64,000 nt of DNA from GCA-2683825 sp965662355 (GCA_965662355.1 CBFIHP010000016.1:62001-126000); one strand, 5' to 3'; positions 39,840 to 49,201 are shown, numbered from the stretch's first letter. A program made the numbers and translations. The notes: generated by a model not told the origin, from the sequence alone.

Positions 39840-42317
39840 CTAGAACGAAAGCACGCGCAGGCCCTCGAGCTTGCGCTCCGCCTTCGACGTCAGGAACCAG
39901 GCGACGAGCCCTCCGCGCTCACCGCTGAGTCCGGCCATTTTCACGATGGGATGGGAGATGAATCCCGCCATGGGTTGTCGCGCCAGCTTGCGCGCCGGCC
40001 CGCTGGGGGAGCCGTCCAGAAGGAGCCCCTCCACCGAAACGCGGGCCATGTGGATCCCCGCGGCGTCGCCGTCGGAGAGTGTCTCCCAGACGCACACGAA
40101 ATCCTCGCCGTCGTAGTCGAGCGATAGCGACTCGTTGCGCATGTCGGCGGTGCGAATAAAGATCGGTTCGGCGTCGGGTAGGGCCCCCTTGACGCTCATG
40201 CGCATGCCGGCGATATGTCGTAATCCCATTTTCGCCGAGCTCGTACGGAGCCAGGCGATGAAGAAGGCGGTTCCGTCGAAAGCCACCTGCGGAGCTCCGT
40301 CACCCTCTGCGACCGTTGCGTCAGCTAGCAACACTGCAGGGTCGCCCAGAACGGTCCCCAGCGTGTCGAAGCGAGACCCACGGATTTCCGACATGCCGCT
40401 TCGATCATCGGACCAAACGCACAGGTAGGCTCCGCTTCCGAACGAGACATGGGGTTCGCGTTGACCTCCGATCGCCTCTTCGAGAGCGAACTCCGGAAGC
40501 ACGCCACCCAGTGTCGTGACGAAGGTCGCGAAGAGCTCGCCAGCGTTCGTATCCGAAGCTCGGCGCCAAACGACAGCGTACTTCGAATCGTCGAAAGCGA
40601 TCGTCGGTTGGGAGTCCTCAGGGCCGGACGAGATGTCGAAGCCCTCGGGGTCGAGCACCTGGCCCGAGCGAGTGATTCGCACGCCGCGTATCCTCGATGT
40701 CTCTCCGTTGCGCTCGACGTAGGTCACGAGATAGGTGCCCCCAAAGGCCACGGCAACCGCGGGCCTGCACTCGGGCGCGGGTAGGCCGATGATGGGGATC
40801 TCCAGTTCCGGCAATCCCTGGGGGCCGACGATCGTGCCGACCAGCTGTGAAACGCCGCTCTGTTCGCGACACGTGACGACCAGATAGTTGGTGCCATCGA
40901 AGCCTATCGAGGGGCGCCCCGGGCGCTCGGAATCGGGATCGTTCGCCACGCCCTGGGCCAGGGTCAAGGGTGGCAGGACGCCCAGTCCGGTTTCGCCGGA
41001 GACGTAGTCGCGAAGTGTCTGATTGTAGGACTCGTTTGTGACCACCTGGCCGTTCAGAACCAGCTGAGAGGTCCCTCGCTCGCGTACGAGTCCCAGTCCG
41101 GGGGCATACCAACGCGTGATCTCTCGGGTGGACGAGCCACCACCACCACCGGAGAGCTTCAGGATGCTCGTATACAGTTGCTGAAGACCTAAGCACCCGG
41201 GAAAGAGGCCAATTGTCGTGGCGACATCCTCGATCCGGATCTCGGCGTCATGGGCGAAGGCGTCCATGAGATCCTCGGTGCCGTCATCGTCGAAATCACG
41301 ACCCGCTGGTACGTCGAGAACTTCATAGAGCAATCGCCCAGAGCGAAAGTCGATCGGGAAGTGCACGGAATCGTACGGAAAGACGTCCTGCAGGGGATCA
41401 CCGGGTTCGCTCGTGCCGTGGTCCACGACGGCGGCCGTGGTCTTTTCCAGGAAGGAGAAGTGTGGGTTGCGCGAGTCCGGTGGGCTCGACGTTGCAACCG
41501 AATACTCTCCTTCGTCCTGCACCAGGATGCGGCGCGCAGTATCGAAGGGCTCGGGAACTCCATCATCTATCGTGCGTACCCCTTGCATGACCCACGTATT
41601 GCCGAGGGCATTCGGGAAGAAGTTCCCGAGGTCGCCCGGCCCCGCGTTCGTCTGACCGGGCGCAGAGGCAAGGTTGACGTACTCGATCAGCCCCGGCTCG
41701 GCGAAGATGACCTGGTTGAGCGATGCGACGGTCGAGGCGACGTCCGCCTGTGCTTGCAGGTTCTGGGTGATGGCCAGGAATTCGACGGCCAGCCGGGTGT
41801 CCTTGACTTCCTGGAAAGTCAAGCGATCGAGCTGCCCTGCCTGTTGCAGCAGAAGGGCCGTGACGGCTTCGCTCAGAGGGTCCACGTCGATCGCATCGAG
41901 GGTTGCCAGAGCTCGCATCTGGGAAGCACCGCTTCCGGCGCGGACCATCAATTGCGTCGAGTACTCCTGGTTCAAGCCGTCGAGGTCGAAGCTATAGCGA
42001 CCGTTGACCGTCGAACCACGGGCGATGATCGAGAGTAGGTTGCCGTTCGGAGCGACGCGTACGAGCTCGACGTCGGTGAAATCCGGAACCGGCAGATACC
42101 CGGGCAACTCGATCCCCTGGTTGTCACCCCGTGCGATCCTCGGCCTCGCCACCAGTAGATCGATGCCCTGCCCCCCCGGCGAGCGCACGACTCCAACCAC
42201 GAGGAGCTGACCCGGCCCCGGGCCACCATCGGACGTCGTACTACCGCCTCCGCCACCACAGGCGAAGGCGAGGAGCGGGAGACCACAGAGAACGAGCGGG
42301 ATGCGATTCACGAACAT
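39840..42317 (-). CDS. Repeat-rich lipoprotein, probable beta-propeller
   Basis: The 825-residue protein has a lipoprotein signal ending LLAFAC, then a Gly/Ser linker. The ATG at 42317 is preferred to an upstream GTG at 42383 that would overlap the divergent sulfatase promoter. The C-terminal half (about 480-825) repeats a motif of the form (V/I)-A-F-D-x-(T/S)-x-(Y/F)-x-V-x-W: for example IGFDGTNYLVVT, IAFDDSKYAVVW, VSFGSGAYLCVW, VAFDGTAFFIAW and DYDGEDFVCVW. This suggests propeller blades. The N-terminal half has no recognised domain. It is probably a surface binding protein, and no enzymatic motif is visible. Confidence 0.78.
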   Translation of the reverse strand: MFVNRIPLVLCGLPLLAFACGGGGGSTTSDGGPGPGQLLVVGVVRSPGGQGIDLLVARPRIARGDNQGIELPGYLPVPDFTDVELVRVAPNGNLLSIIARGSTVNGRYSFDLDGLNQEYSTQLMVRAGSGASQMRALATLDAIDVDPLSEAVTALLLQQAGQLDRLTFQEVKDTRLAVEFLAITQNLQAQADVASTVASLNQVIFAEPGLIEYVNLASAPGQTNAGPGDLGNFFPNALGNTWVMQGVRTIDDGVPEPFDTARRILVQDEGEYSVATSSPPDSRNPHFSFLEKTTAAVVDHGTSEPGDPLQDVFPYDSVHFPIDFRSGRLLYEVLDVPAGRDFDDDGTEDLMDAFAHDAEIRIEDVATTIGLFPGCLGLQQLYTSILKLSGGGGGSSTREITRWYAPGLGLVRERGTSQLVLNGQVVTNESYNQTLRDYVSGETGLGVLPPLTLAQGVANDPDSERPGRPSIGFDGTNYLVVTCREQSGVSQLVGTIVGPQGLPELEIPIIGLPAPECRPAVAVAFGGTYLVTYVERNGETSRIRGVRITRSGQVLDPEGFDISSGPEDSQPTIAFDDSKYAVVWRRASDTNAGELFATFVTTLGGVLPEFALEEAIGGQREPHVSFGSGAYLCVWSDDRSGMSEIRGSRFDTLGTVLGDPAVLLADATVAEGDGAPQVAFDGTAFFIAWLRTSSAKMGLRHIAGMRMSVKGALPDAEPIFIRTADMRNESLSLDYDGEDFVCVWETLSDGDAAGIHMARVSVEGLLLDGSPSGPARKLARQPMAGFISHPIVKMAGLSGERGGLVAWFLTSKAERKLEGLRVLSF

Positions 42318-42386
42318 GGGGAGTCTTGCAGCCTCGAAAGAACGCCTCAGCTTACTCCAGGTTACCGTCTTCGGTAGGATCACGTC

Positions 42387-43769
42387 ATGCGACTTCCCCG
42401 CTTGACGGTTTCTGTCGTCCTGGTCTGGGCCAGCGGGCTATTGGGCTGCGCCTCGGATGCCGAACCGGTGGTGGGACAGCGACCTAACATCGTGCTGATC
42501 CTGGCGGATGACCTGGGTTGGAAGGACGTGGGCTACAACGGTTCGGCGTATGCGACGCCAAACATCGATGCGTTGGCTCGAACGGGGATGCACTTCACAC
42601 AGGCCTATGCGGTGTCGCCGTGCTGCTCGCCGACGCGGGCGAGTGTATTGAGCGGCCTTCACCCAGCGCGTTTGCAGCTCACGCGTGCCATTCGCCTCAG
42701 CGATGTCAACGCTGAGGGAGCTCCGGTCCGCGAACGAAAGTGGATCGCGCCGGATTCGCTGAGCCATCTGCCGAACGATGCAGAGTCGCTGGCGACGCGC
42801 CTGGCGGCTGCGGGCTATGAAACCGGGTTCGTTGGCAAGTGGCACCTGGGGCTTCCGCCGCATACGCCGGAGCGCTTCGGTTTTGGTCACGCGAGCGCGG
42901 TGGGTTACCACTCGGCCTGTCCTTACTTCGCTCCGTACAAGTCGATGCTCGATGTTCCCGAAGCTCCCTGGGGCGAGTCGCTGACGATGCGTCTTACGGA
43001 GGAGGCCATCGACTTTCTCGACAAGGAGCGAGAGACGCCCTTCTTTCTCCTCCTTTCGCACTTCGCTGTTCACGGCCCGTGGCAAGCTCATCCCGATGAC
43101 GAGGCGCGTCTGCAGAAGACACTGGATCCGGATTCTCCACAGGGCAACGCGACCTATGCGTCCATGCTCGAGGGCCTGGACATCAGTGTGGGGCGTATCG
43201 TCGCCAAACTGGAAGAGCTTGGCGTTATCGACAACACGCTGCTCGTGTTTCTCTCCGACAATGGGCCGACCCTGAACAAGGGGCAAAGGCAGTTGACCAG
43301 CACAGCCCCGCTAAAGGGCGGCAAGCTGGATCTCTACGAGGGAGGCATCCGGGTTCCCTTGCTCATGAGCTGGCCAGGCACCATCGAAGCTGGGAGCACG
43401 AATCAAGGCCTGGTCAGCAGCATGGATCTGTACTCTAGTTTTCTGTCCCTGGCCGGGGTGGGGGAGATCCGTGCCGGTGATGGGGCCGATCTGGCGCCTG
43501 GACTCCTGGGGGGCGAATGGCCGGTGCGCGATACGCTGTACTTCCATTTTCCGCACCGCTCGTTCACCAGCGCCGTGCGTGTGGGCAATCTGAAGCTGAT
43601 CCACCATCAGCAGGGTGAGGCGGCCGAGCTCTATGACCTCGAAGCGGACATCGGCGAAGCGCACGACATAGCCGCTGAGCGTCCGACGGAGGTTGCCAGG
43701 CTGGAAGCCTTGCTGCTGCGGTATCTGGAGCAGATCGGGGCCCAATTCCCGGAGCGAAAGAGTCCGTAG
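42387..43769 (+). CDS. Formylglycine-type sulfatase, lipoprotein
   Basis: The 460-residue protein has a lipoprotein signal ending SGLLGC (Cys21). The arylsulfatase metal motif NIVLILADDLGWKD is at 34-47. The signature CSPTR is at 80-84, with Cys80 as the formylglycine position. GFVGKWHLG and VFLSDNGPTLNKG are further family motifs. It is short for the family but complete, with the C-terminal LYDLEADIGEAHDIA segment. A sulfate ester outside the cell is the likely substrate. It diverges from the propeller lipoprotein and converges on asd with a 9-bp gap. Confidence 0.93.
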   Translation: MRLPRLTVSVVLVWASGLLGCASDAEPVVGQRPNIVLILADDLGWKDVGYNGSAYATPNIDALARTGMHFTQAYAVSPCCSPTRASVLSGLHPARLQLTRAIRLSDVNAEGAPVRERKWIAPDSLSHLPNDAESLATRLAAAGYETGFVGKWHLGLPPHTPERFGFGHASAVGYHSACPYFAPYKSMLDVPEAPWGESLTMRLTEEAIDFLDKERETPFFLLLSHFAVHGPWQAHPDDEARLQKTLDPDSPQGNATYASMLEGLDISVGRIVAKLEELGVIDNTLLVFLSDNGPTLNKGQRQLTSTAPLKGGKLDLYEGGIRVPLLMSWPGTIEAGSTNQGLVSSMDLYSSFLSLAGVGEIRAGDGADLAPGLLGGEWPVRDTLYFHFPHRSFTSAVRVGNLKLIHHQQGEAAELYDLEADIGEAHDIAAERPTEVARLEALLLRYLEQIGAQFPERKSP

Positions 43770-43778
43770 GAAAAAGCG

Positions 43779-44816
43779 CTAGTCGGGCAGATAGCCCTTC
43801 GCGATGGCCATTTCCGCCCCGAGGATCGCTCCGCCCGCGGCTCCGCGTACGGTGTTGTGGCTGAGTGCCACGAACTTCCAGTCGAGGATCGGGCACTCAC
43901 GCAAACGTCCGATCGCCGTGACCATCCCATCGCCCAGATCACGGTGGAGTCGCGGTTGCGGGGCGTCGATCCGATCCAGGTATTGGGTCGGTTGTGCCGG
44001 TGCGGATGGGAGTTCGAGTTCCTGGGGTGTGCTCTGGAACTCGCGCCAGGTTTGAATCAGCTCGAGGGAACTGGCCTCGTTGTCGAGCTCGACGGAGACG
44101 CACATCGTGTGACCGTCGATGACGCTGACGCGATTGCACTGGGCGCTGAGGACGAGACGGTGGTCGTCGAGGATCTTCTGCGATTCGCTTTCGAGTTTTT
44201 CCTCTTCATCGCTGATGTAGGGAATCAAGTTGTCGGTCATCTCGAAGCCGGTCGGTCCACCGAGCCCGGCGCCCGAAAGGGCTTGCATCGTCGTGACGGC
44301 GACGCGCTTGACTCCAAAGGAGTCGTGCAAGGGCTTCAGGGCCAGAACCAACCCGATGGTCGAGCAATTGGGATTGGCCAGGATCCAGCCCTTGCCGTAG
44401 TTCTGCGACTCGAGCAGGGTCAGGTGATCGGCGTTGGCCTCGGGCACAATCAGCGGCACGTCGCGGTCCATGCGGTGGTTCTTCGCGTTGGTCACGACGC
44501 AGCGGCCGTCGCTGGCGAAGGCCTCCTCGATCGGTCCTGCGACGTCGGAACCGAGGGCGGAAAAGGCGAGCCGTCCTTCGATGCGCTGGACGTCCGAGAC
44601 GGAGTAAACGGTCATCTCTCGCACGCGCTCTGGGATCGGTTCGGCCAGGGACCAGCGCACGACGTTTCCGTATGTCTTGCCGGCCGAGCGTGGCGATGCG
44701 GCGAGGGCTACCAGCTCGAACCATGGATGGCGTTCGAGAAGCGTCACGAAGCGCTGCCCGACACTGCCGGTCGCACCAAGAACACAGACGGGAATGGGGG
44801 TCTCGGGTTGGGTCAT
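43779..44816 (-). CDS. asd: Aspartate-semialdehyde dehydrogenase
   Basis: The 345-residue protein reduces aspartyl phosphate to aspartate semialdehyde with NADPH, a step toward threonine, methionine, lysine and diaminopimelate. The nucleotide-binding loop is VLGATGSVGQRF (12-23). The catalytic Cys151 lies in ANPNCSTIGL, and TTMQALSGAG follows. The sequence resembles the archaeal/fungal branch of the family. The ATG at 44816 is the first Met that gives a proper dehydrogenase N-terminus. An upstream GTG/ATG would add 24 poor-quality residues. It lies near thrA and thrC on the same strand but is separated by the selenoprotein gene. Confidence 0.94.
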   Translation of the reverse strand: MTQPETPIPVCVLGATGSVGQRFVTLLERHPWFELVALAASPRSAGKTYGNVVRWSLAEPIPERVREMTVYSVSDVQRIEGRLAFSALGSDVAGPIEEAFASDGRCVVTNAKNHRMDRDVPLIVPEANADHLTLLESQNYGKGWILANPNCSTIGLVLALKPLHDSFGVKRVAVTTMQALSGAGLGGPTGFEMTDNLIPYISDEEEKLESESQKILDDHRLVLSAQCNRVSVIDGHTMCVSVELDNEASSLELIQTWREFQSTPQELELPSAPAQPTQYLDRIDAPQPRLHRDLGDGMVTAIGRLRECPILDWKFVALSHNTVRGAAGGAILGAEMAIAKGYLPD

Positions 44817-44928
44817 CGCCGCGGAGTCGCTGGGAAGCAGGCCTGGAAACACATCTCTAGCAAAGCCTACCCCAGGAACCCGCTCCATTCGATTCCCGAT
44901 CGTTCCCGGTGCGAGCTAGGATGTGCGC

Positions 44929-45342
44929 ATGAAACGTCTCTACCCCGTCCTTTTCTTCCTGGTAGGCGGTCTCGCCCTCGGCTGCGCATCGCCCGAGCCC
45001 GCCCCCGAGGCAGCGACCCCTGCCGCCCAGCCGGAGTCCTCTTTCGCCCTCGCGTCGTTACCGGAGGTGCGATACTACGTTGTTGCGGATGGCTGACCCT
45101 TCTGCAAAAAAATCGTAGCCGCCGTGGGCGAGCTCGAAAAAGAATATGGAGATAAGGTGGTCTTCAACGTCATCTCCGCGGACGAAACCGAGAAGCGTCA
45201 AGATGAGATCGACAAGTTTGGCTTCACCGCCCTACGTCACGGTCTCGTGGTCTTCGGTCCTGACGGCAAGGTCGAAGCAAAGCTGCCGGGCCACCAATTC
45301 GAACGGTCAGAGATCGAGGCCGCCATGAAGGGCGTGTTGTAG
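44929..45342 (+). CDS. Probable selenoprotein: thioredoxin-fold lipoprotein with U-P-F-C motif
   Basis: Read through one in-frame TGA (45094-45096), the gene encodes 137 residues. The ATG at 44929 has AGGA seven bases before it. A lipoprotein signal ends LALGC (Cys19), then a Pro/Ala-rich linker leads to VRYYVVADG-U-PFCKKIVAAV. The TGA is codon 56, exactly the first position of a CPFC-type redox motif, giving Sec56-Pro-Phe-Cys59. The frame continues through a beta-alpha thioredoxin-like domain (VVFNVISADE, HGLVVFGPDGKVEAKL) to a normal TAG. A SECIS-like hairpin follows the TGA. A nonsense mutation of a Cys codon (TGC to TGA) is the main alternative. It would act as an extracytoplasmic thiol/selenol oxidoreductase. 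Automatic annotation would likely split or miss it. Confidence 0.85.
45117..45134 (+). promoter_or_regulatory. Candidate bacterial SECIS hairpin
   Basis: Counting the TGA U as 1, pairs are 24-41, 25-40, 26-39, then a bulged A at 38, then 27-37, 28-36, 29-35 and 30-34, closing a GUG loop (45124-45126). The loop begins 28 nt after the TGA. A G in the first two loop bases, a stem of seven pairs and this distance fit the published bacterial SECIS model, which needs SelB to recruit Sec-tRNA. The stem is inside the coding sequence, as in bacterial selenoprotein genes. Confidence 0.6.
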
Positions 45343-45360
45343 TCGGCGTGTCCGTCCAGG

Positions 45361-45393
45361 TGGCGTGCGTTGTCCCGATGGCAACGCACGCCA
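45361..45393. terminator. Bidirectional hairpin between selenoprotein gene and thrC
   Basis: TGGCGTGCGTTG (45361-45372) pairs perfectly with CAACGCACGCCA (45382-45393), 12 bp with a 9-base loop. It sits between two convergent genes, ending exactly at the base before the thrC stop at 45394. There is no long U-tract on either strand. Confidence 0.75.
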
Positions 45394-46662
45394 TTACCCA
45401 AGTGCTGTGCGTAGTGCGTCCACAGAGGCCGGGATCTCGGTGACCCGGACGGGCAGGTCACGCAAGCGTTCGAGAGCTTCGGGAACCTCCAGAGGGGCGC
45501 CCAGAATCGGCTCGACCGTGCTCTGAAACTTCGCCGGGTGGGCTGTCGATACGAGCACCGCGGACTGCAGGTCAGCTTTCTCGTAGGCGTGGACGGCCGT
45601 GGCCGTATGGGGGTCGATCACACGACCATGGCGGGCCCTGCTATGGGCGATCCGCTCGCGGATGGACTCGTCGTCGCACGAGCACGAACGTACATCCGCC
45701 CGCAGCGCCTCGACCGTGCCATACAGATCGAAGATGCGTTCGATGTTGCTGGGGCTGCCGACATCCATCGCATTCGCGAGTGTCGGGATCGACGCTCGGG
45801 GATTCCAGTTACCGCTCTCCAGATAGTCCGGCACCGGCCTGTTGGCGTTGGCGGCCATGACGACGCTCGCGATGGGATAGCCGATTTTTTTCGCCCAGAG
45901 CGCCGCCGTCGCGTTGCCGACATTGCCGGTCGGGATCACGAAGACGGCGGGACTCTCGTGGCGACCGAAGTACTCCAGCGAGCCCGAGGCGTAGTACACC
46001 ATTTGCGGTAGCAGTCGGGCGATATTGATGCTGTTGGCTGTCGTCAACGTACGCTCGCCCAACGCTCCTTCCGTTCCCAGCGCTTCCTTCAGCATGCGCT
46101 GGCAATCGTCGAAGGCGCCCTCGACCGCGAAGGCGTGAACGTTGTCACTCCAGCACGTCAGGAGTCTCTCCTGTTCCTCGGAGACACCGCCCTTCGGGTA
46201 GAGCACTATCACCTCGAGGTTCTCCTTGCCATCCAGGGCGGCCGCGACGGCCGAACCTGTATCGCCCGAAGTGGCCACGAGCACCGTGCGCTTCGCTCGC
46301 TCTTGCTTGCCCAGGCATTCGGCCATGAAGCGCGCGCCGACGTCCTTGAAGGCTGCAGTCGGGCCGTGGAATAGCTCGAGCACATAGGTCTCTGGAGCAT
46401 CGCCGAAGCGCGTCAGCGGGATCGGGAAGTCGAAGGCGCGTTCCACGATTCCGGGCAGCTCGGGCGCCAGGGGGTCGCCCTCGAAGAAGGGCGACAAGAG
46501 CGAACATGCGATGTCACCGAGCGGAGCGGCCAGGGAGTGTCGCCATTCGATCGTGGGAAAGCGCTCGGGCACGTACAGCCCGCCATCGGGGGCCAACCCC
46601 TGAAGCAGGGCCGCTCCGAAGGAAAGCTCCGGTGCTTTACCACGTGTGCTCCGGTACTTCAT
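45394..46662 (-). CDS. thrC: Threonine synthase
   Basis: The 422-residue PLP enzyme converts O-phosphohomoserine to threonine. MKYRSTRGKAPELSFGAALL and GLAPDGGLYVPE are the characteristic N-terminus. The PLP lysine is Lys106 in GPTAAFKDVGARF, and VATSGDTGSAVAAAL holds the phosphate of PLP. IPTGNVGNATAALWAKKIG matches the family. It is 11 bp downstream of thrA on the same strand, so an operon is likely. A thrB (homoserine kinase) gene is not present in this window. Confidence 0.96.
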   Translation of the reverse strand: MKYRSTRGKAPELSFGAALLQGLAPDGGLYVPERFPTIEWRHSLAAPLGDIACSLLSPFFEGDPLAPELPGIVERAFDFPIPLTRFGDAPETYVLELFHGPTAAFKDVGARFMAECLGKQERAKRTVLVATSGDTGSAVAAALDGKENLEVIVLYPKGGVSEEQERLLTCWSDNVHAFAVEGAFDDCQRMLKEALGTEGALGERTLTTANSINIARLLPQMVYYASGSLEYFGRHESPAVFVIPTGNVGNATAALWAKKIGYPIASVVMAANANRPVPDYLESGNWNPRASIPTLANAMDVGSPSNIERIFDLYGTVEALRADVRSCSCDDESIRERIAHSRARHGRVIDPHTATAVHAYEKADLQSAVLVSTAHPAKFQSTVEPILGAPLEVPEALERLRDLPVRVTEIPASVDALRTALG

Positions 46663-46673
46663 GATCGTTCGGG

Positions 46674-49160
46674 CTAGAGTGTTTCCCCGAGGGAAGTCAC
46701 GAGGCGTAGCAAGTCACCGAACACCCCCGCCGCCGTGACCGCCGGCCCGGCGCCGGGGCCCTGTACGATCAGTGGGCGTTCCGCATAGCGATCGGTCGTG
46801 AAGGCGATGATGTTGTCCCCCGGGCGAATGGTGGCGAAGGGATGGTCCCGCGCGACCTGTTGCAGCCCGACCTCCACACGTCCTCCGGCCTCGATCACGG
46901 CACCGTAGCGCAGGACCTCGCCTGCGTCCTCGGCTCGCCGGCGCAGGAGCTCTTTCTCATCGTCGTACTTTGAAAGCTCCGAAAGGAAGCGTTGCGCGTC
47001 ATCACAATCCGCCAATGCCGAAGGTACGAGGCTGTCGACCGAGATGTTCGCCAGGTCGAGGTCCAGCCCGAACTCGCGGCCCAGGATGACCGCCTTGCGA
47101 GCCACATCCAGGCCCGAGAGGTCGTCACGGGGATCCGGCTCCATGAAACCACGCTCGGCAGCTTCCGAGACGATCTCCGAGAAGCGACGCTCGTCCGTAT
47201 AACTGCCGAGCAGGAACGACAGCGTGCCCGACAACACGCCTTCGATCCTGTGCACCCGGTCGCCGGTTCGGATCAACTCGCGTAGCGTCGAGATCACCGG
47301 CAGGCCTGCGCCGACCGTCGCCTCGTACAGATAGCGCACCGATACCCGATCTCCCAGATCGCGGAGTCGTTTGTAGTTCGCGATGGGGCCCGTATTGGCG
47401 AGCTTGTTGGGTGTGATGACATGGATGCCGCGCTCGAGCCATTGGGCGTAATGCTGTGCGACGAAGGGACTCGCCGTGCAGTCGAGAATCACCGCGTGGG
47501 GCAAGTGGGGGGCCTGGATGTGATCCGCAAACAGCTCGAGGTCCGCATCCCAGCTCTGGCGTTCAAAGGTCTCCTTCCAGCCTGAAACCTTGATTCCGCC
47601 GTCGTGCAGAACCATGCGCCGCGAATTCGCGATGCCGCGCAAGCGCAAGTCGATGTGCTGGGTCTCGTGCAACCAGGCTTCCTGTGCTCGAAACTGGTTC
47701 AAGAGCTCCCCGCCGACCAGGCCCGGGCCGATCAAGCCGATCGAAACCGTTCGATCCGACAGGTAGAAGCCGGCATGCGTGCTGCGCAGCGCACGCGCCG
47801 CCTGCTCTTCGTCGACGACGGCCGAGATATTGCGCTCCGACGAGCCCTGGGCGATGGCGCGAACGTTGATGCCGGCTCGGCCCAGGGCACTGAAGAGCTT
47901 GGCCGCCACGCCAGAGGTCTCGACCATGTCGTCGCCGACCGCTGCCAGGATGCTGAAGGGCCCGGAGACCTCGACGCTCTGCACCTGGCCGTGGGAGAGC
48001 TCGAGCGTGAATGCGACCTCCACGGCCTTTCTCGCGTCTTCGCGTTGATCGTAGGGGATGGCGACACAGATCGAGTGCTCCGAACTGGCCTGGGAGATCA
48101 TCGTGACCGAGATGCTGACCTCGTGCAGCGCGGTGAAGAGCCGCGAGGCGATGCCCGGGACGCCGATCATGCCGGTTCCCTCGAGGTCGAGCAGGGCCAC
48201 GTTGCCCACCGACGAGATACCGCGCACCGGTGAAGCGTCATTCCGGGGTGCCGCGTCCTTTTGACGGCGGCGAATCCACGTGCCCGGCGCTTCGACGTTC
48301 AGTGAGTTTCGAATGTTGATCGGTATGCCAAGTTCGACCGCCGGCCCCATGGTTTGCGGATGCAGGACCTTGGCACCGAAGAAGGCGAGTTCGATCGCTT
48401 CCGAGTAGGACAACTCGTCGATGATGACGGCTTCTGGAACCTGACGCGGATCAGCGCTCAAGACACCATCGACATCGGTCCAGATCGTGATCGATTGCGC
48501 CTTGAGCAGCTTGCCGAAGATCGAGACGGAATAGTCGCTGCCGTTGCGGCGTAGCGTTGTGACTGTGCCCTCGGGATCGCGCGCGACGAAGCCTGTGATC
48601 ACGAGAAACTCGCTCGGGTAGTTTGCCAGCCAGGTCGCGAAGTTGCGTTCCGTCTCCGCCCAACAGACCGCGGGGCCCGTCACTTCTTGACGCACGACCA
48701 GGACGTCCCGGGCGTCCAACCAGGCGGCGTCCAGGCCTGCCTCGGTTAGCCAGGTTTGCAACATGGCCGACGACCAGACCTCGCCGAAGCCGCTGACGAG
48801 ATCGAGTGTCGATGCCGGGCACGTTCCCGCCAGCTCGACCCCGCGCAGGATGTCGCGCAGATTGGAAATCTGGTGTCGGACGAACTCCGCCACTCCGTCG
48901 GGTTCCGCCAGGAGCTCTTCACACGTCGAAACGACGTGTTCCTGGAGTTCTTCCAGAGCCTCGCGATAGCTGCTGTCGCGCTCGGTCGCGATTTCGGACA
49001 GGCGGATCAGCTCGTTCGTGATACCGCCCATGGCCGAGACCACGCAGGCCGTGTGCGTTCCCTGGCGCTCCCGGGCCTCGATCAGGAGCCGACCTGCATT
49101 GGCGATGCGCTGCGCATCGAGCAGGGAGGTCCCGCCGAACTTATGGATGTTCCAGCTCAT
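46674..49160 (-). CDS. thrA: Bifunctional aspartokinase / homoserine dehydrogenase
   Basis: The 828-residue fusion catalyses the first and third steps from aspartate to threonine. The aspartokinase domain (about 1-290) opens with KFGGTSLLDAQRI and includes VTTLRRNGSDYSVSIFGKLL. ACT regulatory domains (about 310-460), with VALLDLEGTGMIGVPG and ISAVVDEEQAARAL, imply threonine feedback. The homoserine dehydrogenase domain (about 465-825) has IGLIGPGLVGGELLNQF and the VITPNKLANTGP and GVLSGTLSFLLG motifs. The ATG at 49160 gives MSWNIHKFGGTS; an earlier reading adds eleven low-quality residues. Two hairpins lie between it and the YkuK-like gene upstream on the same strand. Confidence 0.95.
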   Translation of the reverse strand: MSWNIHKFGGTSLLDAQRIANAGRLLIEARERQGTHTACVVSAMGGITNELIRLSEIATERDSSYREALEELQEHVVSTCEELLAEPDGVAEFVRHQISNLRDILRGVELAGTCPASTLDLVSGFGEVWSSAMLQTWLTEAGLDAAWLDARDVLVVRQEVTGPAVCWAETERNFATWLANYPSEFLVITGFVARDPEGTVTTLRRNGSDYSVSIFGKLLKAQSITIWTDVDGVLSADPRQVPEAVIIDELSYSEAIELAFFGAKVLHPQTMGPAVELGIPINIRNSLNVEAPGTWIRRRQKDAAPRNDASPVRGISSVGNVALLDLEGTGMIGVPGIASRLFTALHEVSISVTMISQASSEHSICVAIPYDQREDARKAVEVAFTLELSHGQVQSVEVSGPFSILAAVGDDMVETSGVAAKLFSALGRAGINVRAIAQGSSERNISAVVDEEQAARALRSTHAGFYLSDRTVSIGLIGPGLVGGELLNQFRAQEAWLHETQHIDLRLRGIANSRRMVLHDGGIKVSGWKETFERQSWDADLELFADHIQAPHLPHAVILDCTASPFVAQHYAQWLERGIHVITPNKLANTGPIANYKRLRDLGDRVSVRYLYEATVGAGLPVISTLRELIRTGDRVHRIEGVLSGTLSFLLGSYTDERRFSEIVSEAAERGFMEPDPRDDLSGLDVARKAVILGREFGLDLDLANISVDSLVPSALADCDDAQRFLSELSKYDDEKELLRRRAEDAGEVLRYGAVIEAGGRVEVGLQQVARDHPFATIRPGDNIIAFTTDRYAERPLIVQGPGAGPAVTAAGVFGDLLRLVTSLGETL

Positions 49161-49201
49161 TGGGGGCTTCGGGGCTGAGCCCCGGGCACCCAAGGAATAC
49201 C

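Noticed and set aside
45094..45096. TGA as an ordinary stop or nonsense mutation ending a short lipoprotein
   Set aside because: The frame after it encodes a coherent thioredoxin-like domain, the TGA sits on the CxxC position and a SECIS-like hairpin follows. A point mutation cannot be excluded without genome-wide data.
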